NCBI GenBank assembly: GCA_016794465.1
Contig: JAEUKA010000111.1
Span: forward strand, 1-64,000
DNA: 64,000 nt
Direction of reading: 5' to 3'
DNA from: Myxococcales bacterium
GTDB lineage: Bacteria > Myxococcota_A > Polyangia > Palsa-1104 > JAEUJZ01
A model generated the notes under the pieces. The model saw nothing but the letters and a program-made list of their open reading frames with translations. It was not told the DNA's origin and made no database searches. Made by a program: the position numbers and the translations under genes. Each line of letters opens with the position of its first letter. Position 1 is the first letter of the stretch. Positions 26,656 through 37,505 of the stretch are shown in pieces.

Positions 26656-27019
26656 GGGCGATCCAGGCCGCCAGGACATGGGCGCAAAGACAGAGCGAAA
26701 CGGTGGTGATCGCATAGCCAAGGCCCGAAAACAGGCCGCGCTGCTCGACCAGGCTGACCGTCTCGAAGTTGAAGGTGGAATAGGTGGTAAAGCCGCCACA
26801 GAACCCGGTCGTCAGCAAGAGCCGCAGGCTCGGGCGCAGGGGCAGTCCGCGCAGCACCGTCTCGTTGACGAGCGACAGCACAAAGCAGCCGAGCACATTG
26901 ACGAGCAGCGTCGCCAGCGGCCAGCTTCCCGTCAGCCGAGGCGTCAGCAGCACCGCCGTCAGATAGCGACACAGGCCACCCACCGCACTTCCCAGGGTCA
27001 CGAGGACAAACGCGAGCAT
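26636..27019 (-). CDS. crcB: fluoride channel FluC/CrcB
   Basis: A 127-residue four-helix membrane protein of the dual-topology channel family that expels fluoride. Signatures: GSAVGGLCRYL in helix 1, the conserved Asn in LATLLVNVLGCF, and GFCGGFTTYSTF with the Phe/Thr/Ser pore residues and the helix-3 break. It is divergent from prmC by about 65 bases; I looked for a fluoride riboswitch there and saw none. The stop codon lies in a 21-bp tandem triplication. Confidence 0.92.
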   Translation of the reverse strand: MLAFVLVTLGSAVGGLCRYLTAVLLTPRLTGSWPLATLLVNVLGCFVLSLVNETVLRGLPLRPSLRLLLTTGFCGGFTTYSTFNFETVSLVEQRGLFSGLGYAITTVSLCLCAHVLAAWIARSLRPA

Positions 27020-27085
27020 CTACGGCTGTTTTTACCACGCCTCGGGGGCTTGAGATGCGCAGGTGGGCTGGTATGCTGCGCGCCC

Positions 27086-28225
27086 GTGTCGACAGAAGCC
27101 CTGCAAGATGTTTGGACCGTGCGACGCGTCCTTTTGTGGACGCAGCAGTGGTTTGCCAAGGCCGGACTTGGCTCGCCGCGCCTAGATGCCGAGGTGCTGC
27201 TGGCGCACTGCCTGGGTACGTCGCGGGTCGGGCTGTATACAAGCTTCGAGCAGCCGCTGTCCGAGAGTGAGCTGGCGCAGTTTCGAGCGCTCATCAAGCG
27301 TCGGCTGGCCGGTGAGCCGGTCGCGTACCTGACCGGGCAGCGCGAGTTTTATTCGCTGCCGCTCCATGTCACTCCGGCGGTGCTGATTCCTCGTCCCGAA
27401 ACTGAGCTGCTTGTCGAGGAAGCACTGCGCTTTCTTGGCGGTTCGCAAGACGCTCGTGCCAAGGCTGGTGAGCCGGTCGAGCGGGCCGCAGCGGAAGCCG
27501 AGATCGCCGAAGAAGAAGCCGTTGAGGAAGCCGTAGCTCAGACGCAGGCCGTGCCGGGGGTTGCGCTGACCGTGGTGTACGATCCCGAGCCCAGCGCCGC
27601 CGACTCGCCTGCCGACTCGTCCACTGACTCATCCGCAGCACCGCCGGTGGTTACGCTGGCTGCGGCTTCGTCCCCAGACTCCCTCCCAGCCGGGGTCAGC
27701 AAGACGGTGATCGACATCGGCACGGGCAGCGGGGCAATTGCGCTGGCGATCAAGCATGAGCGACCGTCCGTGCGGGTGATTGCCATCGATCTAAGTCCAG
27801 ACGCGCTTGCGGTGGCTCGGCACAACGCGACGACGCTGGGCCTGACGATAGAATTTCGGGAAGGCGATCTGCTGACGGCGCTGCCCGAGGACATCGCGCC
27901 GGACCTTGTGCTCGCCAACCTGCCGTACATTCCGACGGCGGAGATCGCGGGCCTGTCCAAAGATGTGCAGAGTGAGCCTCGGCTGGCTCTCGATGGTGGG
28001 GCCGATGGGCTGGCGATCGTGAAGCGGCTGGTGGCGATGGCGGCGCAGCGACTGCGACCGGGGGGAGCGATCTTGCTCGAGATCGGTGCGGGACAGGCGG
28101 GCGCCACCGAACAGCTGCTGCGGCAGGCCGGCTTTTCGGGAGTCCACAGCCTGCGCGACTATGCCGGCATCGAGCGACTGGTATCGGGCCGACTCGCCGC
28201 ACCAGCCAATCGGAGGAGCCCATGA
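27086..28225 (+). CDS. prmC: PrmC/HemK release-factor glutamine methyltransferase with a linker insertion
   Basis: A 379-residue enzyme that methylates the GGQ glutamine of peptide-chain release factors using S-adenosylmethionine. The N-terminal helical domain (AEVLLAHCLGTSR) and REFYSLPLHVTPAVLIPRPETELLVE are typical. A SAM-binding GTGSGAIALAIKHE and the catalytic motif N-L-P-Y (Asn278; usually NPPY) follow. Between them lies an extra stretch of about 85 residues (118-203), rich in Ala/Glu/Asp/Ser/Pro, making the protein about 90 residues longer than usual. GTG 27086 is chosen since the longer frame to 26453 is antisense to crcB. The stop overlaps the next start as ATGA. Confidence 0.87.
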   Translation: MSTEALQDVWTVRRVLLWTQQWFAKAGLGSPRLDAEVLLAHCLGTSRVGLYTSFEQPLSESELAQFRALIKRRLAGEPVAYLTGQREFYSLPLHVTPAVLIPRPETELLVEEALRFLGGSQDARAKAGEPVERAAAEAEIAEEEAVEEAVAQTQAVPGVALTVVYDPEPSAADSPADSSTDSSAAPPVVTLAAASSPDSLPAGVSKTVIDIGTGSGAIALAIKHERPSVRVIAIDLSPDALAVARHNATTLGLTIEFREGDLLTALPEDIAPDLVLANLPYIPTAEIAGLSKDVQSEPRLALDGGADGLAIVKRLVAMAAQRLRPGGAILLEIGAGQAGATEQLLRQAGFSGVHSLRDYAGIERLVSGRLAAPANRRSP

Positions 28226-28923
28226 GCGAGCTGCAAGCCGGCTGGATGTTGTCGCTTCTCCTCGGGGCGCGTCATGCGCTGGAGCCGGACCACGTGGCGG
28301 CGGTGACCTCGCTGTTGACGACGGAGCGTGGGCGTCCGGCGACGCTGGGGATGCTGTGGGGGGTTGGTCATGCGCTGGCGCTGTTTGTGGTGGCGTCGGT
28401 GCTGTCGGTGCTGCAGCGGCAGCTGTCCCCGGTGTGGGCCGATCGCTGCGAGCTGCTGGTGGCGGCGATGCTGATCTTCCTGGGAGGCCGAGCGGTGGTG
28501 CTGGTGTGGTCGGCGGTTCGCGAGGGTGGGCGTGGCATGGCCCATGCGCACACCCACGGCGCTGCCAAGCACGTTCACTCGGGGCCGCCTTACCACGTTC
28601 ACATCGGACGGCTGACGCTGGCGCAGCGGCCGCTGCTGGTCGGGCTGGTACATGGACTGGCGGGCTCGGGAGCACTGACGGCGCTGTTGTCGGCGCGGAT
28701 GCCGGGTGTCTGGGATCGGCTCGCGTATGTCTCGTTGTTTGGGATTGGCTCGATGCTGGGAATGGGCGCGCTGGCGGGGCTACTGGGCTGGCCGCTGTCG
28801 CGCTTTTTGCAAGCTCGGCCACTGGCAGGTCAGTTGCTGACGGTGGTGGCTGGGGTGCTGTCGATCGGCATGGGCGTGTTTTGGGGCGCTCCGATCGTCG
28901 ACCGCCTGCTCTCTGGCAGCTAG
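28222..28923 (+). CDS. NicO-type nickel/cobalt transporter family protein
   Basis: A 233-residue membrane protein with about six helices. It has the family signature RHALEPDHVAAV in helix 1, GVGHALALFVV in helix 2 and LVHGLAGSGAL later. A His-rich loop (AHAHTHGAAKHVHSGPPYHVHIG, residues about 108-130) could bind the metal. Related families include RcnA exporters and UreH-like proteins, so direction and metal are undetermined. Its ATG overlaps the prmC stop; the PEGA protein gene starts 13 bases after its stop, so these may be one transcript. Confidence 0.8.
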   Translation: MSELQAGWMLSLLLGARHALEPDHVAAVTSLLTTERGRPATLGMLWGVGHALALFVVASVLSVLQRQLSPVWADRCELLVAAMLIFLGGRAVVLVWSAVREGGRGMAHAHTHGAAKHVHSGPPYHVHIGRLTLAQRPLLVGLVHGLAGSGALTALLSARMPGVWDRLAYVSLFGIGSMLGMGALAGLLGWPLSRFLQARPLAGQLLTVVAGVLSIGMGVFWGAPIVDRLLSGS

Positions 28924-28935
28924 GATGCGCACAAG

Positions 28936-30153
28936 ATGACGGCTCGATGGATTCAGGTGTTGGGTCTTTGCCTCGGGATGTTCCTTCCCTCGCTGGCGCT
29001 TGCGGAGCCGGCGGCAAAGCCACTTCCTCCGGCGGTGTGGGCGGCGGCGCTGGCGGAGCCTCTGCCACCCGCGCTGGCCCAGGCGCTGGCCGGGAAGGTG
29101 CGGTTTGTCGAAGCGGGACCGATTCAGAAAGCGGCCGAGCAGGTCGTGGCGGCACGGGCGGCGCTGGCGAGCCTCCGCTGTTCCGAGGTGATGCCATCGC
29201 TGCGTCGCTCGGGTGAGGCGCTGCTCGATGAGGTGCCGGTGGCGCTGGCCCAGCCGATTGCGCGGGAGCTGTTTGGACTGATGCTGCTGTGTGCCGATCG
29301 GATTGGCGACGCACCCTCGGCGGAGCGCGCGGCGAGCTTTCTGTCCTATCAGACGGAGCCGCTGCCGACGGACTTGGCGCTGCTGTTGCCTCGCTATCTG
29401 CACGCCACGGCCTTTGGTCCGCCGCGAGCGCCGGTGCGAGTCGAGAGCGATCCTTCGGGTGCGACGGTGATTCGCAATGCCCAAGTGATCGGCAAGACTC
29501 CGCTGCTCATCGATGGGGGACGGACGGATCTCGATGTGGTCTATGTCGAGCTGCCGGGGATGCGCAAGGTGCGACGGCCACTCGGTGCGGGAGAGAGCCT
29601 GTTTGTGTCGCTGCGTCCAGAAGACAGGCTGCCGCTGCTCCTCGATCAGGTCGCGAGTCTGCCGGTGGGCAGCGAGACGCAGGCGGCGGCGCTGACCGAG
29701 CTGGCAGGCTTACCGGCGGCGGCGATGCAGCTGGGAGGACGACTGCTGGTGTTCGGACCGAAGCTGCGTGATGGGGCGCCTGTGGTGGGCGAGTCCTTGG
29801 TGGCGCGGGTGTTCGACCTGGAGCGGCGCACCTGGCTGACCCCGATGGCAGAGGTCGCGATCGGTCCGGCACCGGCCCAAGCCGAGACACTGGTCGCGCT
29901 GCTTGCCGGCACGGCTCCGAAAGCGGCTGCCGTCGCGGGGACTCCGGCGGGTACCGCAGCGGCGGCGGCTGTGACCAAGCCCGCAGCGGCGGCTCCGAGT
30001 GAAAAGGACAAGTCGACCGGCTCGAAGCTGCCGTTTGCCAAGACCAAGTGGTACACCTGGGTCGTCGCTGGTGGCGTTGCGGCACTGATTGGTGGACTGC
30101 TAATCGCCGAGCGCTTCTCGTCCGAAAAGATCACCGTCACCGCGACCCACTAA
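28936..30153 (+). CDS. exported PEGA-domain protein with C-terminal membrane anchor
   Basis: A 405-residue protein with a signal peptide (VLGLCLGMFLPSLALA), a helical region (about 50-155), a PEGA-type beta domain (VRVESDPSGATVIRNAQVIGKTPL, ending DVVYVELPGMRKVRRPL), an Ala/Pro linker and a C-terminal helix (WVVAGGVAALIGGLLIA). PEGA domains are common on surface proteins and kinase tails of myxobacteria. It starts the stretch of genes with this domain that continues into the kinases at 32237-35873. Binding partner unknown. Confidence 0.78.
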   Translation: MTARWIQVLGLCLGMFLPSLALAEPAAKPLPPAVWAAALAEPLPPALAQALAGKVRFVEAGPIQKAAEQVVAARAALASLRCSEVMPSLRRSGEALLDEVPVALAQPIARELFGLMLLCADRIGDAPSAERAASFLSYQTEPLPTDLALLLPRYLHATAFGPPRAPVRVESDPSGATVIRNAQVIGKTPLLIDGGRTDLDVVYVELPGMRKVRRPLGAGESLFVSLRPEDRLPLLLDQVASLPVGSETQAAALTELAGLPAAAMQLGGRLLVFGPKLRDGAPVVGESLVARVFDLERRTWLTPMAEVAIGPAPAQAETLVALLAGTAPKAAAVAGTPAGTAAAAAVTKPAAAAPSEKDKSTGSKLPFAKTKWYTWVVAGGVAALIGGLLIAERFSSEKITVTATH

Positions 30154-30187
30154 CCCCCAGCGCGTCTTGCCTTGCGGACGGTCGCTG

Positions 30188-32173
30188 CTAGGTCTTGTCG
30201 GGGGGATTTTGCTTCAGCCACTGTTTGGCGCGGCCTCTGGTGAGCGCGCCTTCGGTGTCGATGGTGTTGCGACGGCTCAGCTCTTCCATCAGGGTCCGCG
30301 CCTTGGGCATGTCGAGCTGCTCGCCCGGCTTGCCGCCCCCAAGTGCCAGCGCCAGCGCCAGCCGACTCGTCGCCCGCGTGCTCTGGGACAGGTGCTTGAC
30401 GACCAGCTGCCGATTGCTGCTGCGCGCCGCCAAGTCCCCTCGCAGATCTTCCGCCATCCGCTGACCGAGCTTGCCGCGCACCGTCTTTTCAATCTCGTCC
30501 GCCAGACCTACGGCCAGCTCTCGCTCTCCGACCGCATGCAGGAGGAGCGCCCGCAGCCACAGCAGCTCAGCGCGATAGCGAGCCTTGTCCTCTTCCGTCA
30601 GCGTCGGCGCTGCCTTGTCCGCGAGCGACTTGTCAACCGGCTTGGCGGCATCGGCTTTGCCCTCAGGTTTGCCTTCGGGTTTGCCCTCGGGTTTTTCGGG
30701 ACTCGCCGGGCTCTCCGTCGACTCGAGCAGCTCCCGCACCGCCACCAGGGTCTTGGCCGCGTCCACCACCGCGCTTCGCTCCAGCTGCAGCCGGGCGATC
30801 TCCGTCAGCGTCTGCACCTGATCGGCCCGCCGATGGAGCCGCTTGGTCCACTCCAGCTCACTTTGGAGGTCTTTTTCGGCATCGGTCAGTGACTTCTGAT
30901 TCGGAACCCCGAGCCCTTCATAGAGCCGACTACGCGCAAGCCGCAGCGCCGCCTCGTGGTGCTCGCTCGGGTCCGGCGACGCCATCACCACGGCATAGGC
31001 CTTGCGAGCCTGGAGCAGATTTCCTTGCAGCAGCAGCGCGTCACCGAGCCGCAGGTTGCCGCGCAGAAACTTCGGGTCCAGCTCGATGGCTTTGTGGGCC
31101 GACTCGACCGCGAACCCGAGATCGCCTTTGCGCAGGTGCAGCATCGCCAGCGAGTCGTGCGCGTTGGCTTCCTTGGGCGCTAGCTCGACATACTTGGCGA
31201 ACGCTTTGGCGGCATCGTCGACACTGTCTTTGCGCAGCGACAAGTGACCGAGCGCGTTGTGAGCGGGCCCAAACTTGGCATCCAGCTCCAGGGCTCTGCG
31301 GAAGTCGGCCTGCGCGCCATCGAGATCGCCGAAGCGATAGCGAATCAGCCCCCGGTAGTGATGGGCGTGCTTGTCCCCGGGGAGCTGCCCGACCAGCGCC
31401 TCGAACGCGGCCCGCGCGACCTGCCGCTGATCCTCTGCCAGCGCCAGCAGTCCTTCGGTGAACAGGCGCTCGCCTTCACTGACCTGTCGCGTGATCTCTT
31501 TGGCGGCGGTGATGTGACGTTTTTGCACCAGCGGCAGGTTGCTCAGCTGCGCCAGCAGCGCGTGGGCAAACGCCAGCTTGTCGTCCTTTTCGATGGCCTC
31601 CCCGCAGCGCAGTCGCACAAGCTCGTACCGGAAGTTGTCCATCGCATCGAGACAGCTGGACAGCGCGGCCTTGGCTTCCTCGCTCGGGCTGGTCAGGGTC
31701 AGCTTGGCATCCGTGGGCGGCTTCGGCGGCTGGGCGGTCGGGCTCTGCGGATCGGCGGGATAAGGCGAAGCGCTGGGCTGACTGGGGTACGGAGCGGGAT
31801 AGCCGTAGGGCTGCTGACCAGGCTGCACGCTTGGCGGCGGCTGATAGCCCGGATACGGCTGATTGGGATACGGCTGAGCACCGGGCTGATTGGGATACGG
31901 CTGATTTGGGTATTGCTGATTGGGATACGGCTGGGCCGGGTACTGCTGGTTCGGGTACTGCTGCGGAGGCGGCTGCGAACCCGGCGGAGGCTGATAGCCC
32001 GGCTGAGGATAGCCTTGCTGGGGATAGCCTTGCGGTGGAGGCTGATAGCCCGGCTGAGGATAGCCGTTGTACTGCGGATAACCCGCTGGCGGACTGTCCT
32101 GCTGGGCGTGGGAGAGTGTCGGCAGGATCACCAGCAATGCCAGCAGTCCCCGGGAAAGAGTCGGTCGGTTCAT
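30188..32173 (-). CDS. exported TPR protein with Tyr/Pro/Gln-rich N-terminus
   Basis: A 661-residue protein: signal peptide (GLLALLVILPTLSHAQQ), then about 125 residues of repeats of the YPNQQYP / GYQPPP type, then TPR repeats from about residue 190 to 410 (for example GDLDGAQADFRRALELDAKFGPAHNALG). A Lys/Glu-rich segment with three PEGK repeats and a helical C-terminus follow. The N-terminal repeats resemble surface or adhesive low-complexity regions. The TPRs suggest a scaffold for an envelope complex. Upstream on the same strand are two Ser/Thr kinases. Confidence 0.82.
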   Translation of the reverse strand: MNRPTLSRGLLALLVILPTLSHAQQDSPPAGYPQYNGYPQPGYQPPPQGYPQQGYPQPGYQPPPGSQPPPQQYPNQQYPAQPYPNQQYPNQPYPNQPGAQPYPNQPYPGYQPPPSVQPGQQPYGYPAPYPSQPSASPYPADPQSPTAQPPKPPTDAKLTLTSPSEEAKAALSSCLDAMDNFRYELVRLRCGEAIEKDDKLAFAHALLAQLSNLPLVQKRHITAAKEITRQVSEGERLFTEGLLALAEDQRQVARAAFEALVGQLPGDKHAHHYRGLIRYRFGDLDGAQADFRRALELDAKFGPAHNALGHLSLRKDSVDDAAKAFAKYVELAPKEANAHDSLAMLHLRKGDLGFAVESAHKAIELDPKFLRGNLRLGDALLLQGNLLQARKAYAVVMASPDPSEHHEAALRLARSRLYEGLGVPNQKSLTDAEKDLQSELEWTKRLHRRADQVQTLTEIARLQLERSAVVDAAKTLVAVRELLESTESPASPEKPEGKPEGKPEGKADAAKPVDKSLADKAAPTLTEEDKARYRAELLWLRALLLHAVGERELAVGLADEIEKTVRGKLGQRMAEDLRGDLAARSSNRQLVVKHLSQSTRATSRLALALALGGGKPGEQLDMPKARTLMEELSRRNTIDTEGALTRGRAKQWLKQNPPDKT

Positions 32174-32236
32174 CGAGAGGCCTCGCTGCGCTACTTGTCT
32201 ACTACGTACACTGAGATGACGCTGAAACGAGCGCCG

Positions 32237-34030
<1,794 letters not shown>

Positions 34031-34142
34031 TGTAGTATCAGGTTATCATAACAGGCAGCGGAGGAACCATCGCCGATGCTGCGAGGCGACTTGCTCCAAG
34101 CTTTGCGACCTGCGACCGACGCGTGAATGGCGCCGATGCCCG

Positions 34143-35873
34143 TTACTTGCCGCGCGAGAACGGATCGCGCAGTCCGGTGGGTAGAGATCCGGCAGGCTTG
34201 TCCCCGGACTTGGTGGCTGGCTTCTTGCCTCCGTCCCCAGCCTTGACGGCTGGCTTGGAGTCGCCCTTCTTGTTGTCTCCGCGTGGCTTGGTGCGCGCTC
34301 CGCCAATCTTTTCGAGCGGCACGTCCACATCCTGATCTTTCTCCGGCAGCATGTCTTCGGAGTAGCTCTCGAAGCCTTTGCGCCGTAGCTCCAGGTGAAG
34401 CGGCTGACTCTTCTTGTGGGCGATCCGCAGGGGCGTGATGCCGCGCACCTCGCCGTCGACGACAACCTCGGCGCCGGGCGGCTTGGTGGTGATCATCAAA
34501 TACACCGGACCCGGCTCGGCGGGCTTGACCGGTGGGTTCTGCGGCACCGTCGGCTCGATCTTGTTGGTCACTGGCTTCGGCGGCGGCGGCGGGACCACCG
34601 GCTTCGCCTGCTCTTGGAACAGCAAGAAGTAGAGCAGCAGGCCAATCACCGCCACCAGCACCACCGCGACGCCGATCAGGACTGGCTTTAGACCTTTTCC
34701 CGAGTCAATGGTCTGGCTCTTCCCAGTCGGACGAGGCTGCGCTTGCGCCACCATCGGCTGCGGGAACTGCGCCATTTGCTGCGGGAACATGCCCTGCTGC
34801 ACCGGCATTTGCTGCGGGAACGCGCCCGGCTGCGGATAGCCGTGCTGCACTTGAAGCTGGCCACTTGGCTGCGCAGGCGCGGACACCATCCCCGGATCAT
34901 CGATGACGATGCGCCCGCCTTTCATCTCCTGCTCGACCTGACCGAGCGCTTGCTCCATCTCCTTCATCGACGGGAACCGCGCTTCCGGCTTCTTGGCCAT
35001 GGCGCGCGTTACGACCGCTTCCAACGAGGCCGGGATTTTCAGCTCCGGCTTGCGCTTGCGCGGCGGGACGATGGGCTCGAAGACGTGCTTGGTCAGCGTC
35101 TGGGCCGGGCGATCACCAAGGAACGGCACCACGCCGGTCAGCATCTCGTACATGATGCAGCCGGTCGCGTACTGGTCGACGCGATGATCCGTCTCTTGGC
35201 CGGTGGCTTGCTCGGGGGACATGTACTCCGGTGTACCGAGCACCATGCCAACCTGGGTCAGCTTTTGCCCCGACCCCACCTTGGCAATGCCGAAGTCGAC
35301 GATCTTTACGTAGTCCTTCTGCCCCTCACGCTCGAGGAGAAAGATGTTCTCCGGCTTGAGGTCGCGGTGGACGATGCCCTTTTGGTGGGCGGCGTGCAGG
35401 CCTCGTCCCATCTGCGCGGCGATGGTGCACACTCGGGCGGGCTCCAGCGGCCCTTCCAAAATCGCCTGCGCGAGGGTCACGCCCTGCAAAAACTCCATCA
35501 CGAAGTAGGCATGTCCGTCGGGGAGCACGCCGAAGTCGGTGATGTCGACGATGTTGCTGTGGCCGATCTTCGACGCCGACTTCGCCTCTTGGATGAAGCG
35601 CTGGACCGCCGCCGTATCCTGCGCTGCTTCCTTGCGGAGGATCTTGATCGCGACCGGCTTGTCGATAAGCACGTGGCGCGCCTTGTAGACAACGCCCATA
35701 CCGCCTTCCCCGAGCCGCGCTTCGATTGCGTATCGACCGTCGATGGTGGTGCCGAGCAGCGGGTCAGCTTCGACCTCTTTGGCCCCCGAAGTACTGGGCA
35801 GAGGGGACCCATCCCGAGGACAAAACTCAAGCACGTCCGGGTACTTGATCTGACACTGGGGACAAGTCTTCAC
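34143..35873 (-). CDS. transmembrane Ser/Thr protein kinase with zinc ribbon and PEGA domain
   Basis: A 576-residue kinase. It begins with a zinc-ribbon-like CPQCQIKYPDVLEFCPRDG (residues 4-22), then a complete catalytic domain (LGEGGMGVVYKARH, VAIKIL, HRDLKPENIFL, DFGIAKV, YMSPEQATG). A Gln/Pro-rich linker, a membrane helix (LIGVAVVLVAVIGLLLYFLLF), a Pro linker and a PEGA domain (LMITTKPPGAEVVVDGEVRGITPLRI) follow, with a Lys-rich tail. The layout is characteristic of myxobacterial kinases. It lies about 110 bases upstream of the other kinase gene on the same strand. Confidence 0.92.
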   Translation of the reverse strand: MKTCPQCQIKYPDVLEFCPRDGSPLPSTSGAKEVEADPLLGTTIDGRYAIEARLGEGGMGVVYKARHVLIDKPVAIKILRKEAAQDTAAVQRFIQEAKSASKIGHSNIVDITDFGVLPDGHAYFVMEFLQGVTLAQAILEGPLEPARVCTIAAQMGRGLHAAHQKGIVHRDLKPENIFLLEREGQKDYVKIVDFGIAKVGSGQKLTQVGMVLGTPEYMSPEQATGQETDHRVDQYATGCIMYEMLTGVVPFLGDRPAQTLTKHVFEPIVPPRKRKPELKIPASLEAVVTRAMAKKPEARFPSMKEMEQALGQVEQEMKGGRIVIDDPGMVSAPAQPSGQLQVQHGYPQPGAFPQQMPVQQGMFPQQMAQFPQPMVAQAQPRPTGKSQTIDSGKGLKPVLIGVAVVLVAVIGLLLYFLLFQEQAKPVVPPPPPKPVTNKIEPTVPQNPPVKPAEPGPVYLMITTKPPGAEVVVDGEVRGITPLRIAHKKSQPLHLELRRKGFESYSEDMLPEKDQDVDVPLEKIGGARTKPRGDNKKGDSKPAVKAGDGGKKPATKSGDKPAGSLPTGLRDPFSRGK

Positions 35874-35955
35874 AGCCGACCCAGCTTACCTTTCTTGGCT
35901 ACCCATGGTCAATCGGGCCGCTTGGCTCTGTACGCTCTTCCGACAGCAGAATCGG

Positions 35956-37395
35956 TCACTCTAGGCCGCGTGCGCGCAGCTCGTCATCATCTTCGCCGCG
36001 TAGGTGGCCCAGCTCGTGAAGCAACGTCGTGCGCACCTGGGCCCGAAACTCTTCCCGAGTGGCGACAATCCGCAGCAGGTTTTTCCGATACAGCACCATC
36101 GAGCGCGGCTCACTGTCCGGCATCCCGAGTGGCAGACCGCGAAACAGCCCCACGATCGTCGGTGACAAGATCGGCAGATCGGCCGTGAGATCGGCAATAT
36201 CGGGCAGATCCGCCAGCTCTAGACGCAAAAGTCGCAGATCCGATCGTGACTGCTGGGGCAGCGCCGCAACCTCTTCATCGACGATGGTGCGAAAATCACT
36301 GACGCTGATAGGTAGGGGATCGGGAAAGTCCTGCGGTGCCAGCTTGCGGGCGCTGGCCAGCTCTTTTTCCGCCGCTGCCGACTCACCGAGCATCTCGAGC
36401 ACCAGGCCCAGCTGATGATGCGCCCACGCGTCGTCTGGAGTCCGTCGGACAAGCTCCGCAAAGGCCCGCTGCGCTTCTTTCAGTCGACAGAGATCAAACA
36501 ACACCAAGCCTCGCTCGTAGCGCGCTTGATCATTGTCGGACAGTGCGATGGCCTCGTCGAGCGGTGCCAGCGCCTGGCCCGCCCGTCCCAGATCAATCAG
36601 CGCCTGGCCCTCCATCAGCAATAAACGGCTCAGCAGGGACCGCTGGGCCGAGCCTGCGATCGGGCGCAATGGCCGCTCGGGGCGTCCCGCAGCAGATGGA
36701 CCTCGCGGACCCTGCCGACTCGCCGCGATCTCGGGGGTCGCTCGCAGCGCTCGACGTGGACCATCTTCGCGTTTTTCCCGTCGGAGAACTTCTTTGCCGT
36801 GCCGAACGTAAGCCAGCCCGATCTGGGTGTTTTCGATCGTAGCGGGCAGGTGGTGGATGTAAAGCTCGGCGGCTCCAGCCAGCGTCTCTGGATCGTCGGG
36901 AGCCAAGGCCAGCGCATGGGTAAAGGCCAGCTTGGCTTCGTCCTTTTGCCCCAGTCCCAGCAGCGCCAGCGCTCGGTTGTGATGCGCCTCGACGGACAGC
37001 TCGTGTTGACGGAGCGACTCTTCGGCACACGCGAGCGCTTCACTGAGCAGCCGCATCGGGCTATTTTTGGCGTCGCTGTCCTGACAAATCCGCTGTTCTT
37101 GACTGGCTTGCTCGATCCGATCGGCGGCCCGGTTGAGCAGCGCCTGCAGCGAGCGTGGTGGCGACAGCGCGGTGTCCTCGGGAAAGCAGCGCTGCAGCGG
37201 CGTCGGTGGCTTGCTCGCTTTGGCTTCGGTTTTGCCAGGGCTTGCGACAGCGGCACGTGGCTGGGCTTCGGGGACGGGAGCGAAGGCAGCCTGAGTCTTG
37301 GGCGGCTCGGCGCGACGGCACGCCGGACTTGCGACGATGCAGGCCGACAAGGCAATCAAGCGAAAGGGAAGCGACGGCGTACGCAATGTCGCCAT
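35956..37395 (-). CDS. TPR protein fused to a zincin-type metallopeptidase domain
   Basis: A 479-residue exported protein, possibly a lipoprotein (LIALSACIVASPACRRAEP). TPR-like repeats (about 100-330, for example HNRALALLGLGQKDEAKLAFTHALALAPDD) lead to a C-terminal domain with LLHELGHLRGEDDDEL. This HExxH-x-x-G-x-D-D pattern and the preceding LPLGMPDSEPRSMVLYRKNLLRI match what I recall of the PF06262 zincin-like family. The HExxH supports zinc binding; peptidase activity of that family is poorly established. Fusion to TPRs and export are unusual for a family of short proteins. It is divergent from the VWA gene by 110 bases. Confidence 0.78.
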   Translation of the reverse strand: MATLRTPSLPFRLIALSACIVASPACRRAEPPKTQAAFAPVPEAQPRAAVASPGKTEAKASKPPTPLQRCFPEDTALSPPRSLQALLNRAADRIEQASQEQRICQDSDAKNSPMRLLSEALACAEESLRQHELSVEAHHNRALALLGLGQKDEAKLAFTHALALAPDDPETLAGAAELYIHHLPATIENTQIGLAYVRHGKEVLRREKREDGPRRALRATPEIAASRQGPRGPSAAGRPERPLRPIAGSAQRSLLSRLLLMEGQALIDLGRAGQALAPLDEAIALSDNDQARYERGLVLFDLCRLKEAQRAFAELVRRTPDDAWAHHQLGLVLEMLGESAAAEKELASARKLAPQDFPDPLPISVSDFRTIVDEEVAALPQQSRSDLRLLRLELADLPDIADLTADLPILSPTIVGLFRGLPLGMPDSEPRSMVLYRKNLLRIVATREEFRAQVRTTLLHELGHLRGEDDDELRARGLE

Positions 37396-37505
37396 TATTG
37401 CAAAAACCAGCGGGCCGACAAATGTTGTGACGGCTGTCAGACGATAACCCGCTGCCTCGTCAGCTCTCGGCTTGAGCTGCGGCGTCCGTCGCGCATAATC
37501 CGCAT

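Noticed and set aside
27020-27085. Fluoride riboswitch upstream of crcB
   Set aside because: The divergent gap is only 65 bases and lacks the conserved pseudoknot motifs on the minus strand.
26453-27085. N-terminal extension of prmC by 211 residues
   Set aside because: It is antisense to crcB, which has unmistakable channel motifs. The GTG at 27086 begins the normal PrmC N-terminus.
31763-32060. Repeat array of about 15-18 bp
   Set aside because: It encodes the YPNQQYP-type low-complexity region of the TPR protein, with a coding explanation and irregular spacing.
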